The notes beneath the pieces are model-generated. The model saw only the letters and a list, made by a program, of their open reading frames with translations. It did not search any database and was not told where the DNA came from. Shown here in pieces: positions 12,372-23,888 of a stretch of DNA of 64,000 bases. Origin of the DNA: Caenorhabditis elegans (Eukaryota; Nematoda; Chromadorea; Rhabditida; Rhabditidae); the NCBI RefSeq assembly GCF_000002985.6, contig NC_003279.8, positions 9,734,001-9,798,000 on the forward strand, written 5' to 3'. How positions within the stretch are numbered: position 1 is the first letter of the stretch; the number at the start of each line of letters is the position of its first letter. Both the position numbers and the translations under genes were made by a program.

Positions 12372-13916
12372 TTATTTGAGACGCCTCATTTGGCACAACT
12401 ACATATATTGGGCATCCGTAATTTTGATTTTTACTTCACAAACCTTATTCTGTTGCATAATTTCAAAACTTGTGATTTGAAGTGGACATCCGTCGAATTC
12501 AACCTGCAAATCTTAAATTTATTAGAAAAACTCCAAAAGTCACAACTAACATCACAAGTCTCTCTTCCTCTTCTTGACAAAAAACACATTGTATACAGAG
12601 CCATATCAAATTCTGGAGATGTTCCAATTAGAATTGAGCCAGCTCGTTTCAAGAGGCCGTCCCATGTGAATTTTAGTGCAGCCATTATGTTCTGAAAATC
12701 AATTAAAAAAGTTTCCAGTTTTCTCACAATGAAAAAACTTACGAATCTTTTTACAGTGAATCCTTTATAATCAAAATTCTCGGTTCGATTATTCTCTAAC
12801 ACGTAGAATCTAACCCAATTATGCATTCCAGAGATTTCACCATTTTTTGCCTAAATATTCACACTATAAATTGAATTCAAATCTTGACTAACTTCTCCAA
12901 TAAAAACATGTTCAAACCCTGAAGTATCCGGGCGTCCCAAAGCTCTTGAGTAGTGTGAAAACCAAAGTTGTCCAATCCAGAACCGAAATACTTGGGGGCT
13001 TGTGGCGATTGGATGACCTGAAATTACAATAAACAAGTTTTTCAATGGTACCAATGGTACCAGTACGTATTGGCCCGATCAACCAGGATTTATGTATTAC
13101 ATAAATTTAAGAAATTTAATATTTTCAATCAACAGAAATAAATTTCTCACCTTTAGCTTTAAACCAATTATATAGTTCCTGCATTGGACGTGACTCTAAC
13201 ACATAGTCCAAAAACTTTCCAACTTCATTTTTCTCTTCAGCTTGGCTAACACGTGGCTCAATAACACCGGTTTGTCGATTGAAATTGTCCATTAAATTAA
13301 TATAAAGCTCATATGATGGCTTACGAAACAGCGAAGTATCAACCTTTGAAAAAAGTTTCGCTTGTGCTGCATCACTATCATCTCGGGTTACTGTATGTCC
13401 TTGATAGTTGAGCTTAATTTGATCGGGACGAGCACGGTTTGTGTCTACTTGACGAAGTTTTTGAGCCATTGCGAGAAGTTCCGAGTTGGATACATCAAAT
13501 CCTATAAACTAATTTTGAAAAAAAAACTACATTGAACATTTCCAAACAATTTCATTCAAATAGAAATTTATGTTAAAAAATTGAATTCAAATATTTAATA
13601 CATACAAAATAGCTCATTTCAATAAAAAAAAATCTAATTTTTGAAACAAAAAGATAAAAAAAATAAAACAATTAATGTTTCATTCGAGAGTAAATTTGAT
13701 TTTTGTAGAAAATTTCAGAAAGTATGGATTTCAAAACCCGACGGAAAGTTCTCACTTGTCATAATGTCAGTCAGTTTTTGAATTCATTCTTAAAATTTTT
13801 AACAGAGATGATACTTATTTTCAATTCAATCTAATTTTAAAAAAAAACTCACTCGGGATTTTCTGGCACTGTGCCAACACTGTCAAGATTGAGATAAAAA
13901 TGAGCACAGAGCACAT
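12372..13916 (-). CDS. Secreted EndoU (XendoU/PP11)-family endoribonuclease
   Basis: Seven exons on the minus strand (13916-13853, 13501-13151, 13017-12893, 12850-12743, 12691-12551, 12503-12444, 12398-12372) give 291 aa in continuous phase. Residues 1-17, [17 protein letters not shown], form a signal peptide. The family core follows: [19 protein letters not shown], then [19 protein letters not shown] and NFDYKGF. The His of FEHVF, the His of MHNW and the Lys of DYKGF correspond to the two catalytic histidines and lysine of XendoU, so the enzyme should be active. EndoU enzymes are metal-dependent RNases that prefer uridine sites in RNA. The last exon rests on a weak acceptor (TATGTAG). The next gene upstream on the same strand encodes another secreted protein, a saposin. 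Confidence 0.93.
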
Positions 13917-14588
13917 TTTGTCACTGGAAAAAGTGGAGTGACCGATGGATGTAGAAAAGAAGAAAGAATTGTTGTGAAAGATGCGAACAAGAGATTCGGA
14001 GAATTAGAGATACAAAGAGTATATGTTGTGCTGATTTTATCATTTCCACTGACTCATTGGCAACAATCAATTCCTATGAGTTAGAATCTACATAATTTAA
14101 TTAAAACTAAAAAGTAAGTTTGAAAATCGAGAACAAAAAAATAATCAAAACGTCATTTGAAATCGTTTGACAAGAGGAAACAAATGATTTTTTGTCTTTT
14201 TTGTGTAACATTTCACAGAGAAAGATGTCTTGGCAAACATCGGCGGGAGATTCAAAGAAACACATGGCAGGGAAGAAAAATACTTTTTGGAACTTTTTTT
14301 CTTGAAAAAATCTGAAAATTTTCTTCATCGAGTTGGGTGAAATAGTATTCAGAAATAATATAACTTTAATAAAATGTTCTTCAAAAAGCTTCTAGATTGT
14401 TTGCCTACCTCTAAACAGTCTGAAAATCATCAAAAGTACTTAGAAACTTTTTTCTGAAAATAAAATGTTTCAACAACCCTGTCAATCAGTAAACAAGCAG
14501 TGTTTCAAGAAGAACAACACCATGAAAATTATATTTGAATATTTAAATTCAATGAGTATAAAGACATTAGATAAACAAGATAAAAATT
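13917..14588. other. Intergenic region between two secreted-protein genes
   Basis: AT-rich sequence between the EndoU and saposin genes. It should hold the EndoU promoter and the saposin gene's 3'UTR. No coding exon or RNA gene seen. Confidence 0.5.
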
Positions 14589-15916
14589 TCAGCATAAAAG
14601 TTCTCTTTGACAAATTCGATATGAAGATGTTCCTTCTTGAAGTTGTTGAAGTATATCAGCAGAATCTTCATCCGCAATTTTGTGACATTCTTGATCAGTG
14701 AAGCCGTTCAAATTTAAATCACATTGTCTGAAAATTGTTTGTGTTGGGAAGGCAGTTGTGGTCGGAAGGTAATGAGCCGGAACTTTGATAAAATATCGGG
14801 TACATATGACTGTTCAAGAAATGATAAAATAATTAAAGTGACGAAGAAATATGAGAATAGACCAAAATGTGTTAGTACTTACTGGTAAAGAGATTGCCGA
14901 AGTTGGTCAGGAGTTACATTTGTGAAATTGTTACGATACTCATATCGGACATTATTAAGGATTACCTGAAATCGGAAGAAAATTTAGATTCCTATTAGGT
15001 TTTTTGTTGGAATTATTATAATAATCGCATTCAATTTCTAAAAAAACAGGTGTTGAAATGTTGAAATGTTGAAAATTTGCAACAAAAAATATTCCAAAAG
15101 TTGTTTCTAGAAACTTGCAAATTATTGAAAAACTTACATCAGCTTCTGTAACTGACGGAAGAACTCAATTTTGAAGCAAAAGTTGGGTTCATTTTTTGAG
15201 ATTTTTCCTAAACTTTTGAACTTGTTGCTATTAGGACGTACAGAACCCCGTCTTTGTTTATTTCTAAAAATCTGATTTTTTCGGCATATATTTCAAAAGC
15301 GAGCATTATTGGAAATGTCTCCAAACGTTTTTCTAAGTCTATTTTATGTTTAGGATGTTTTGTGAACCTGCGAACAACTTGAGGTGTTTTCAAGAACTTT
15401 TATACAAAAAAAAGAAAAATTCCACAAGTCTTCCAGATTGTTTGGGTACCTCAAGACATTTCAAAAAATTATAAGTCTGCATTGTCGGCATTTGTAGATT
15501 TTGCAAAAATCCACCTTCTCGAACAACTTTACTGGCCGCGAAAATAGCAAAAAAGTTGTTTTAAAAAATAAATACAGATCAAGCTGTTTTCTAATTTAAA
15601 ATGCCCGTCTGTAGTTAATTTTTTTTTGTAAAAACCTATATACGTTATTTTTTTCAAATGGCATAAATGTTATTTGGAAGTACAAAAGTGAGCTTAACAC
15701 TTTCTTCAAAAAAAGCTGAACAAATTATTTTTTAACTTATCAACTTCCCATATTTCCTTTTAAAAAAACAACCGAGACCGAAATATAAAATTTGCTCACC
15801 TCACACATATGACAATTAGGTCCTGACCATACATCAATTCTTGGTTGTGGAATTGTAGGAATACCTCGACTCAAAACAAGAACAAAAAGAGCCGAAACAA
15901 GACAAATGTACTGCAT
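14589..15916 (-). CDS. Saposin-like secreted protein (SPP family)
   Basis: Three exons (15916-15800, 14965-14883, 14727-14589) join in phase to give 112 aa. A signal peptide (MQYICLVSALFVLVLSRG) is followed by one saposin B domain. Six cysteines are spaced as in saposins: NCHMC at the start, YQQC and QEC in the middle, and YRIC plus LLC at the end; the final cysteine is the last residue. Saposin B domains bind lipids, and nematode SPP proteins include pore-forming antibacterial members acting in the gut; that role is family knowledge, not seen here. One N-glycosylation sequon (NFTN) is present. The long second intron (14966-15799) shows nothing else. Which SPP member it is remains unassigned. 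Confidence 0.88.
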
Positions 15917-16268
15917 GACACTGCCCCAAAAACTGATTCGTTTTCTTCATTTTGTTCCTTCTTCAGTAGCTGCTGCCCCTTGTCAATTTGTTGACGTCAT
16001 CATTTTATCAGTGGTCGTGAGCTGTAAATTTACTAGACATTTTCGTGCACAGCCACATGCTTTTTCAGGTTTTTCGAGTGGAACGATCTAAATGGTTTTT
16101 GATATGTATTTTCATGTACCTGGTTATTGCTCTTTGTTTTCAAAAATAAACTCCTTATTCTAAAATTTTAAATGTTTATCTTGTTTATTCAAAAGAACCC
16201 TGATAGAGCCTACAATGCATTGACTGAATATATTTTAATCATTATGGGTAATTGGAGTTTGCAGCCGA
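15917..16268. promoter_or_regulatory. Divergent upstream region of the saposin gene and candidate 85-aa gene
   Basis: About 350 bp between two divergent starts must hold the saposin-gene promoter. No specific element is clear. Confidence 0.35.
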
Positions 16269-16577
16269 ATGTTTTGCACAAAAATCAGTTTGTTTCGGCG
16301 GAGCCATGTAAGCCCCTCTACTGCTCTTGAACATTTGTAAAATATTCAGAAATTTCAGAAAAGCGATTTAAAACGAGGTGGAGTCATCCATAACATCCTT
16401 AGTTCTGAATGTATCAAGGAACGAATCTACAGCGTCAAAGAACCTCGTAGCATTGGTAAAAAACATCGCGGTCAATTTTGGAACCATTTATCGGCTGGAG
16501 CTAGATTTGTCTTCTTCAAAACTTTCTGTCCATTGTTCAAAGAGGTTCTGAATTCTTCATTTTCAATTTTGAAATAA
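16269..16577 (+). CDS. Candidate small basic protein, 85 aa, unrecognised
   Basis: A two-exon model (16269-16307 and 16359-16577) is joined by a 51-nt intron with a GTAAGC donor and an AATTTCAG acceptor, and keeps frame. Exon 2 is open for 72 codons with no internal ATG, so a simple ORF scan misses it. The protein begins MFCTKISLFRRSHKSDLKRG, is rich in Lys/Arg, and contains IGKKHRGQFWNHLSAGARFV. An AAATAAAA run right after the stop could serve for polyadenylation. I recognise no family. The composition looks like coding DNA rather than a chance frame, but it could be a remnant exon of a decayed gene. Confidence 0.5.
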
Positions 16578-19500
16578 AATATAATTTAACGTTACAAATT
16601 ATATAATGAGAGAGGATTCAGCAACTTGTCAATCAACTTTAGAAACTATTCAGTTTGACGTTCAAGAAGAACTTGTAGTATTATTCCAATACTCCAGTTT
16701 CGAATTTTGGACGTTTTCCGATCTCACCTCGAACGAAATGCTGTCAAATCTAAGTGAAGATATGCGCCTTTAAAAAGTACAGTAATCCATTCGCCGTTTT
16801 GGAATGGTGTAATGTACTATTTAAAGGGTGTAATCCTCTTTGCGCGACCTTCATTAAAAATATTTCGTTTGTGGCGAGACCTGGAAAATCGAAACTTACA
16901 ATTGTTGATAATTTCGGGAACTTCAAAATCGCCCATTCTTTTTTCAACTTCGCTCTTAATTTCCTTTTTTCGCAGTTTACGGACAATTTTTTCACAAGTT
17001 ATTTTAACTTTGTGAATAATAATTTTGCCATTAACCAAAAAAACACTATTTTTTAATAGAATTTCTTTTCTTTACACCCATCTTACACTAGATTTCTAGT
17101 TCAGTACAAATTGGCTACGGTCAACAATTCAGCACGGCGCCTAAGACGCAAACACCGTGTACACGATGACGCGCAACTGCACACTCTTCGGTTCAAATTG
17201 TGTTTTTTGCGTTTGAGTTCGTTGATTCATTTTTTCATCTATTTCTTCCGATTCATAGGGTTTTCTACTCTTTTTCAGTAATTTTTTTATTATTACGCTT
17301 GGCACAATGAGAATTCTCGCGATATTGCGTTAAAAATGGCTGGTAAACAGGCTTCGGTCGAACGAAGGCGGTAATGAGAGTCGAGTACTTGAAGAACATA
17401 CTCTCAAGTGGCGACTGATCGATTGGGTTAAGGTGTGCTCGAAAAGCTCATTTTTCTTGTCATTCGATCTACTGTGAAAATGAAACTAGTTGGAATTGTC
17501 TCGAATATTATTTGTACCCTTGTTGTCCTGTTTTGAGATTTCCATTTCTTTGACTCGGTTTTTTTTGCGGCAAGCTGAGTCGACATATTTTATGTTTTTT
17601 GTATCACTTCGCGGCCACATTCTTTTCTGTCTTGATATTTTATTTGTGCTTCCTCTTTTTTTCTGCTTTCTCCTTTTCTGTACGCGTCTCCGATAATTAT
17701 TCATGTAGAGAGATGGAGAGAGAGGTACTAGTGGTAATTGAGCAGCATGAGCATGAGAGAAGAGCCCTGAACGAGCCGAGTTTTCAGAGGAGCGCAGATA
17801 TTATATGTATGTTTTGGCAAGCACGAGAGCAACACAACCAGTTAGATGAATACGAGTTTTAGTGTTTTCAATGTTTTTTCCAAGTTTTGAGCCATTTTTA
17901 ATTTCGAATTTAATTTTAAAGGCACTACTAAATAATTGCAAGTATAGGGAAATTATAATTTTATCAACCTTGAGGATTTATTTTTTATTCAAATTTTTGG
18001 TCTATATTAAAAACCACTTGCACATTGTCAGAATTTCTTCCCTAATGAGCAAAAAGCGAAATTTTCAGCAATTCGATCACAAAAATCATGTGTTTCCGGA
18101 TTTTGTTATGCGAAATTATCTAAATTTTGAAAAATAACTTGTTACCGACTTACATCACATCTCTTTTTCTTCGTTTTCTTCCTGAAAACAAATTTTCGGC
18201 AAGTCCCTAAAAAGAAGAGCCCAACTCATTACACTTTTTGCGAACACTAATTGACCCTACTTTCACTGAACTAAGTTTTCTTTTACGAAACGGTCAAAAT
18301 GTGCTTCCAAATAATGATAGTAACATTTTTCAAATAAAAAAAGAAAGAGTTGACTGTCCATCAATGCTATTAGCTTCGCACACAGTTTCTTTGTGTTCCA
18401 TCGTCGAGCTGTCTGCGTAACTCGTTTAGGTGCACTGTCTCGTGTTTCATACTCTGCGTCATTCCGTTTTCGCCATTCGGTTCGTCGCCGGCGCCATAGC
18501 CAATCGATTATTTGGTTCTTCAAGGCAGTAGTCGCCCATCTCTTCATGTCTCCTCGCGCTCCCTTCGGAAGAACACTGATATCTCTTCTCGCTCCTTCTC
18601 GACGTCTTCTTTTCCTCCCCCACCATGTCTTCTGCTTCTCCACCGGCTGATGCTGTCGTCGCCTCATGCTGCACACGTCGTTGACACTCACAGGCCCGCA
18701 CACACATGGAGGGAGTGCTCCATCTCTCGTTTTTGCCGCTTAGAAAATGGATGTATATTGTTTTTTAATCCATCATGATTCCTTCCGTCTCCGTTTTTCA
18801 CTTTTTATTACATTTTGCCAATTGGATTTCTGTTGATCACAACAATCTTATTCAGCATTTTCCTTATTATTATTTTGAAATAATCAAGCTTTTAACTTTT
18901 GAAATCATATTTGCTTTCTGATCAATAATTTTTTGTTTCTATCGGAGGACAGCTGATAAGTAAGAGGTTCCTTCTCGTGTAGTCATGAGTAGTCATTGAT
19001 TATTTCCGTCTTGTTGTTGCCCTCTGGCCAGCTGCGTGAAGTTCTTCTCTGCGTGATCGCATACTGTTTCAGTCATTTTCCTATGACTCATCTGATAATT
19101 ATTGATCGATCGATTGGTTATCTACCATTTTGAAAAAAAAGTTGAAGTTATAATCTGATTTTGCGCCTCACTCTGCTCATTATTATTCGGCACACACGCA
19201 CACATACACACTCATTTTTGTTTCCTTTTCTGTCTCTTTCTCTCTACGGTCTGTCTATTGCTCCGTTTTTGGTTAACTGGAATTCACACAGGTGAGGGAG
19301 CGGATTAGGAAGAAACTTGAATAGAAAAAAGAATTCAGTGAAAATGAGATGATTAGAGAACTACCTCGAGCCATGTATCTCTGCTTTCGTGCTTTATGAG
19401 CATTCAGTGTTGATAGTAATAACATAATGAGATGACTGAAGAGACGCAGATGTTGTGAAGAAGCTCGAATTAATCTCGCGCGTTTGCTCTGCGCCGATGG

Positions 19501-20237
19501 ATTAAGAGTCCCTTGGTTGGCAGACGAGATCTCGGTAAGCATCATCTGCTTGTTTTCTCCAACCAAATCTTCGTGCTTTTGACCAACAATTTTTTTTTGA
19601 CTAAAATGCGGCGATCAGAGAGATATTACTTATAAATTGATCTACGTAAATTAAGCATCCATTATCAACATTTTTGTGTTATTTCATTTTCTAATTTTGT
19701 TGCACTGAAATGCACTCAAAACCGGTCCCTTCCGTTTACAAATTGCAAATGCGCCCTTTCGCACCCTAGTTTTTTTGCCCGCGTTTCGTCATGTAAATTG
19801 CGATAGCATTGCGGCACCGCTGTGATTCTCGGTCATTTTTGTGATCGAATCAAACATACAAACTTTTAAACAACGTTCTTTGTCTCTAATTCTCTGACCT
19901 GAGTGTTCCATTCCTTTTGACTCTTTGAAAAAACTTTGCAGCTATTTCTCTTTCAAACAATTGTCTTAATTTCCTGTTTTACCATGTTGTGCTTTTTCTT
20001 CATCACTCGACAGATTTGTTGCCTAGCAACCTGCGGCATGAGGATTTATGCTTCTTTTTTTCCCGATGTCAATCTCTGAATTCCTAATCCAATTTTGTAT
20101 ATAATAATTTCCATTTTTCAGACGCATTAAAAATAGTCGTCATTCCCGTGTCTCAAACACTTTAATCTTCGTCACATCCAGTGATTAGGAAGGGAAGAGA
20201 ACCAAAGAAACAACGAAAAAGAGGAAAAATTTGAATA
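16578..20237. other. Upstream region of sur-6, no confident coding gene
   Basis: A compact palindromic repeat lies at about 16700-16890. Sequence at about 18390-18730 is richer in G+C and pyrimidines than its surroundings and open in several frames on both strands, more like promoter or leader than gene. CA-rich sequence (CACACACGCACACATACACAC) lies near 19190. An acceptor (TTTTTCAG) at 20114-20121 begins a likely 5' leader exon ending in the sur-6 start. No RNA gene recognised. Confidence 0.45.
16700..16890. repeat. Compact palindromic repeat
   Basis: Arms GCGCCTTTAAAAAGTACAGT (near 16765) and ACTATTTAAAGGGTGTAAT (near 16820) are inverted, with only about 30 bp between them. CTCACCTCG and GGCGAGACC ends lie outside. 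It is a shorter relative of the larger palindromic copies. Confidence 0.6.
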
Positions 20238-22976
20238 ATGGTGATGGAAGTGGACGAACCTGCAGTTGCGGCGACTACATCGCAAAATCAACCGCAGGAG
20301 CATGCGAATGACTTTGATATGGATACCTCCGAGGGACCAATTGAGAACGATGAAACATTTGAACCGGTAGATCAAATAAATTGGAAATTCAACCAGGTGA
20401 AAGGAAATATAGATGCCGATGTGCACACGGAAGGTAAAAAATTGTTACTTGAAATTTCCCTACGTTTTTGATACTATTTCTTAAAGACGCACGATTTATT
20501 CAGAAAAAAGTTGGTGGTTTAATTGCCTTGTTTTTTTTTAAAATTAAAATACTACTTAGTTCATTTTTTGCGAAATTTGTCATATTCTTTTCATTTTTCT
20601 GTGAAAATTGTTTTAAATCAGTTTTTAAAGTAAAACATTCGAAAAAAATTACCATAAACATTATTGCGCGCCGAGACCCATCTGAATTAATGCGTGCGAC
20701 TTTAAGATGATATGTCAAAAATTAGTAAAAATTATGATGCCTAGAATACTGAAAAATCGAATAATTTTCAGCCGATGTGATCTCTTGTGTGGAATTTTCA
20801 CACGATGGTGAATATTTGGCAACGGGAGACAAAGGAGGACGTGTTGTAATTTTCCAACGAGATCAGAGTGTAGGTTTTAGTTTTTAGAAAGACGAGAACT
20901 GTTTTAAATATTTAATTTTTCAGGGAAAGTATGTGAAAGGCGTTCGATCGAGGGAATATAATGTTTACTCGACATTTCAATCTCATGAACCTGAATTTGA
21001 TTATTTGAAATCACTAGAAATTGACGAGAAAATTAATCAAATTCGGTGGCTTAAAAAGAAGAATGCAGCCAATTTCATTCTCTCGACCAACGACAAAACA
21101 ATCAAGCTGTGGAAAATTAGTGAAAGAGAGCGTAAAATTGGAGACGATGCATGGAATCTGCCTAGAACAAACAGAATCAAGTATAACATTAATGATTAAA
21201 TATTTTAAATATATAAATATAATTTTCAGCACTTCCTCCTTCCGAGGTCGCTTACAAATACCCTCGATCGTGCCAATGGAGTTGATAGTTGAAGCAAGTC
21301 CGAGACGAGTTTACGGAAATGCTCACACTTATCACGTCAACAGTATTTCAGTGAATTCTGATCAGGTATTTTAATAATTTTTTTTTGTGTTCAGCTTTTT
21401 TCAATCCAAAGTATACGATGAATCAAAATCTCAACAGTATAACCTTCTTCACATGTTCGGCGTATTTTTTTAACTATTCAATTTATTAGAAAAATAGTAC
21501 CAGGTTGGCTGAATTCTTTTTTGTGAAAATTTAAAATGTTTGGTACTGCAAGGACCAAAATATCAATTATGTATAAGTGAACCGAAATTAAAAATTATAT
21601 TCCGATTTTCAGGAAACATTCCTATCTGCCGACGATTTGCGAGTTAACCTTTGGAATCTGGAGATTACCAATGAGTCTTTCAGTGAGTTTTGAATACTTG
21701 TTTTCAAAAAATTTTAATATCGATTTCTTCCAGACATTGTCGACATCAAGCCTGCTAATATGGAAGAACTTACGGAAGTTATTACTGCCGCCGAATTCCA
21801 TCCAACGCAGTGTAATTGGTTTGTATACTCTTCATCAAAAGGATCTATTCGATTGTGTGATATGAGAGATCGTGCTCTATGTGATGCGTATGCTAAAAGT
21901 GCGTTTGGTTCTGTGTATTGATTATATAAATAATATTAATTTGCAGTTTTCGAGGAACCAGAAGACCCTCAATCTCGATCTTTCTTCTCGGAGATTATTG
22001 CATCTGTTAGTGACGTCAAATTCTCACATAATGGAAGGTACTTGCTTACGAGGGACTATCTTACTGTCAAGGTAATTATTAATAATTAAAAAGAAAATTT
22101 GAACAACTTTTATATTTCAGGTGTGGGATTTGAACATGGAATCACAACCGGTAGAGACATATCCAGTGCACAATTATTTACGAACAAAACTCTGTGCACT
22201 CTACGAAAATGATTCAATTTTCGATAAATTCGAGTGCGATTGGAGTGGAGATGACAAGTAATTAATTGCAGTACTTTTTCATATTATAATTTTCTTTTTG
22301 CAGACATATTCTCACGGGTTCGTATCATAATCTGTTCCGTTCATATGCTCGTGGCAATAACCAAGATGCGAAAACTTGGGAAGCTCGGCCTCAAGAACCA
22401 CATTCACAGCTCCGATCTCGATTTGTTGTACCATCAGCGAAACGGAAGAGAAACAATCTGTCATCAAGCGGTGAAACGGTAAGATTTCAATTAAATTTAA
22501 AAAAACGTCTTCATGTTTAAATGGGTCTCTGCGCGCAAAAAAAGTTTATGGTAGTTTTTATTTTTATTTTATGCGACTGCTTCTCGTTTATTTTTTATTT
22601 TTCAATATAATTACTTCGTATTTAGCGACATTTTTTCGCTAAAAATACACTTTAAACGACGTAATTTTATTGAAAATGTAAAATAAACGAGGAATCAGCC
22701 GCATAAAATAAAAGCACAACCGTAAATTTTCTTGATCGCCAAGACTCATCTGAATACATCCGTGCACCTTTAAGAATGCATGTTAAACTCTCGTGAAAAT
22801 ATGATAAACATATCTTACTTCAAAATCAACAAAAACCCAATTTACAGACCGAAGAGGATCTTTCATCTGATCAACTTCAATTTGATCGTAAAATATTGCA
22901 CACAGCATGGCATCCAAAGGATAACATCATTGCTCTTGCTGCCACTAACAATCTCTACATCTTCTCAGATGTTTAA
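20238..22976 (+). CDS. sur-6: PP2A regulatory subunit B55 (PR55), WD-repeat
   Basis: Ten exons (20238-20433, 20772-20869, 20924-21180, 21230-21365, 21613-21682, 21734-21898, 21947-22071, 22121-22257, 22304-22478, 22848-22976) give 495 aa, the length I recall for SUR-6. B55 subunits are seven-bladed WD40 propellers that direct the PP2A core enzyme to substrates; in worms SUR-6 promotes Ras-pathway signalling and acts in embryonic division. Diagnostic stretches include [92 protein letters not shown] and [13 protein letters not shown]. The N-terminal 50 residues are an acidic, Gln-rich extension. Intron 9 holds a palindromic element. The start follows a likely leader exon. Identification is very secure. 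Confidence 0.97.
22519..22770. repeat. Palindromic element in sur-6 intron 9
   Basis: The left arm begins ATGGGTCTCTGCGCG and continues through TATTTTATGCGACTGC and CTCGTTTATTTT. The right arm carries the inverse: AAAATAAACGAG, GCCGCATAAAATA and GCCAAGACTCAT. The two halves are inverted over about 120 bp each with a short centre, as in a non-autonomous inverted-repeat transposon (MITE-like). The GAGACCCATC end motif recurs elsewhere in the window. Confidence 0.75.
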
Positions 22977-23888
22977 ATTATTGTTTTCGTAAACTTGTTG
23001 GATTTCGTCCTCCCCCAATCATCATTTTCCCTTTTTCTCAATTTATCCTCAAATATCACATTCATATAACTCTAAATTTTTTTTTCATATTTTCCCCATA
23101 TTTTTGTGAGTCAATTCTTTCTCAAATCCCGTCCCTTCTTTCCCGTTTTCGTAGTCCTCATGTCGACTTATAGACATTTAATCGCGTATTCAATGTTACT
23201 CGCTTTCTTTCTTTCAAATCCTTCGTCATCGTAAATTTTTGAAGTAAAACAGGAATAAGCTCTTAGTTGGTTTCTATTTTTCAACTGTTAAAGTTGTCTT
23301 TTGCTTCCAATTTGAGATAGAGTTGTACTTTATTATTCTTATAGCTTCTTTTTCTTTACTCTCTCCCTCTCTCTATCCTCTCATATCATTCTTGAATTAC
23401 GTGGCCCGTTTTCTATACTTTTCCCTCACTCTTCAACTCCAGTGTTCTCTTTCTTGTCTCTTCCACCACCACTTTTAAAAAGATAACTGTAGATCCTTAA
23501 CCCCGAATCATTCGGGTCGTGTCTCTCCCACTTTTAGGATGATTTCTCCTGTTAGATTCACAATGTGTTTCACGACTTAATCCTCTTGTTTGAAAGCGTG
23601 TGAAGGTATTATTCTCACCTTGTTAGCTCCATTCTGTAATTTTGAAAACTATAAAAATCGCCCAAAAAATTTTTGAAATTTTTCCGACTTTAGTTATTTT
23701 CTCTCCACTTTCTCTGTTCGTTTGTCTGTCACAAAATTACAAACTTTCAAATCAAGAATCTTGACATAAATTTTTGTATTACTTCCCTCATATTTCTTCA
23801 TCATTAAATCCCCGTGGGTGTGTCTCATCATTAAGTCTTCCTTTTCCCATAAAATTGTAAGCAATATTTATTTTCCAATCATAAAAAC
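22977..23888. other. Convergent 3' regions of sur-6 and the downstream minus-strand gene
   Basis: Pyrimidine-rich 3'UTR-like sequence with no coding exon. Confidence 0.5.

Noticed and set aside
18263-18703. 146-aa minus-strand open frame, Arg-rich, overlapping open frames on the plus strand
   Set aside because: The region is open in several frames because of its base composition. The protein has no recognisable domain, and the setting fits promoter or leader of sur-6.
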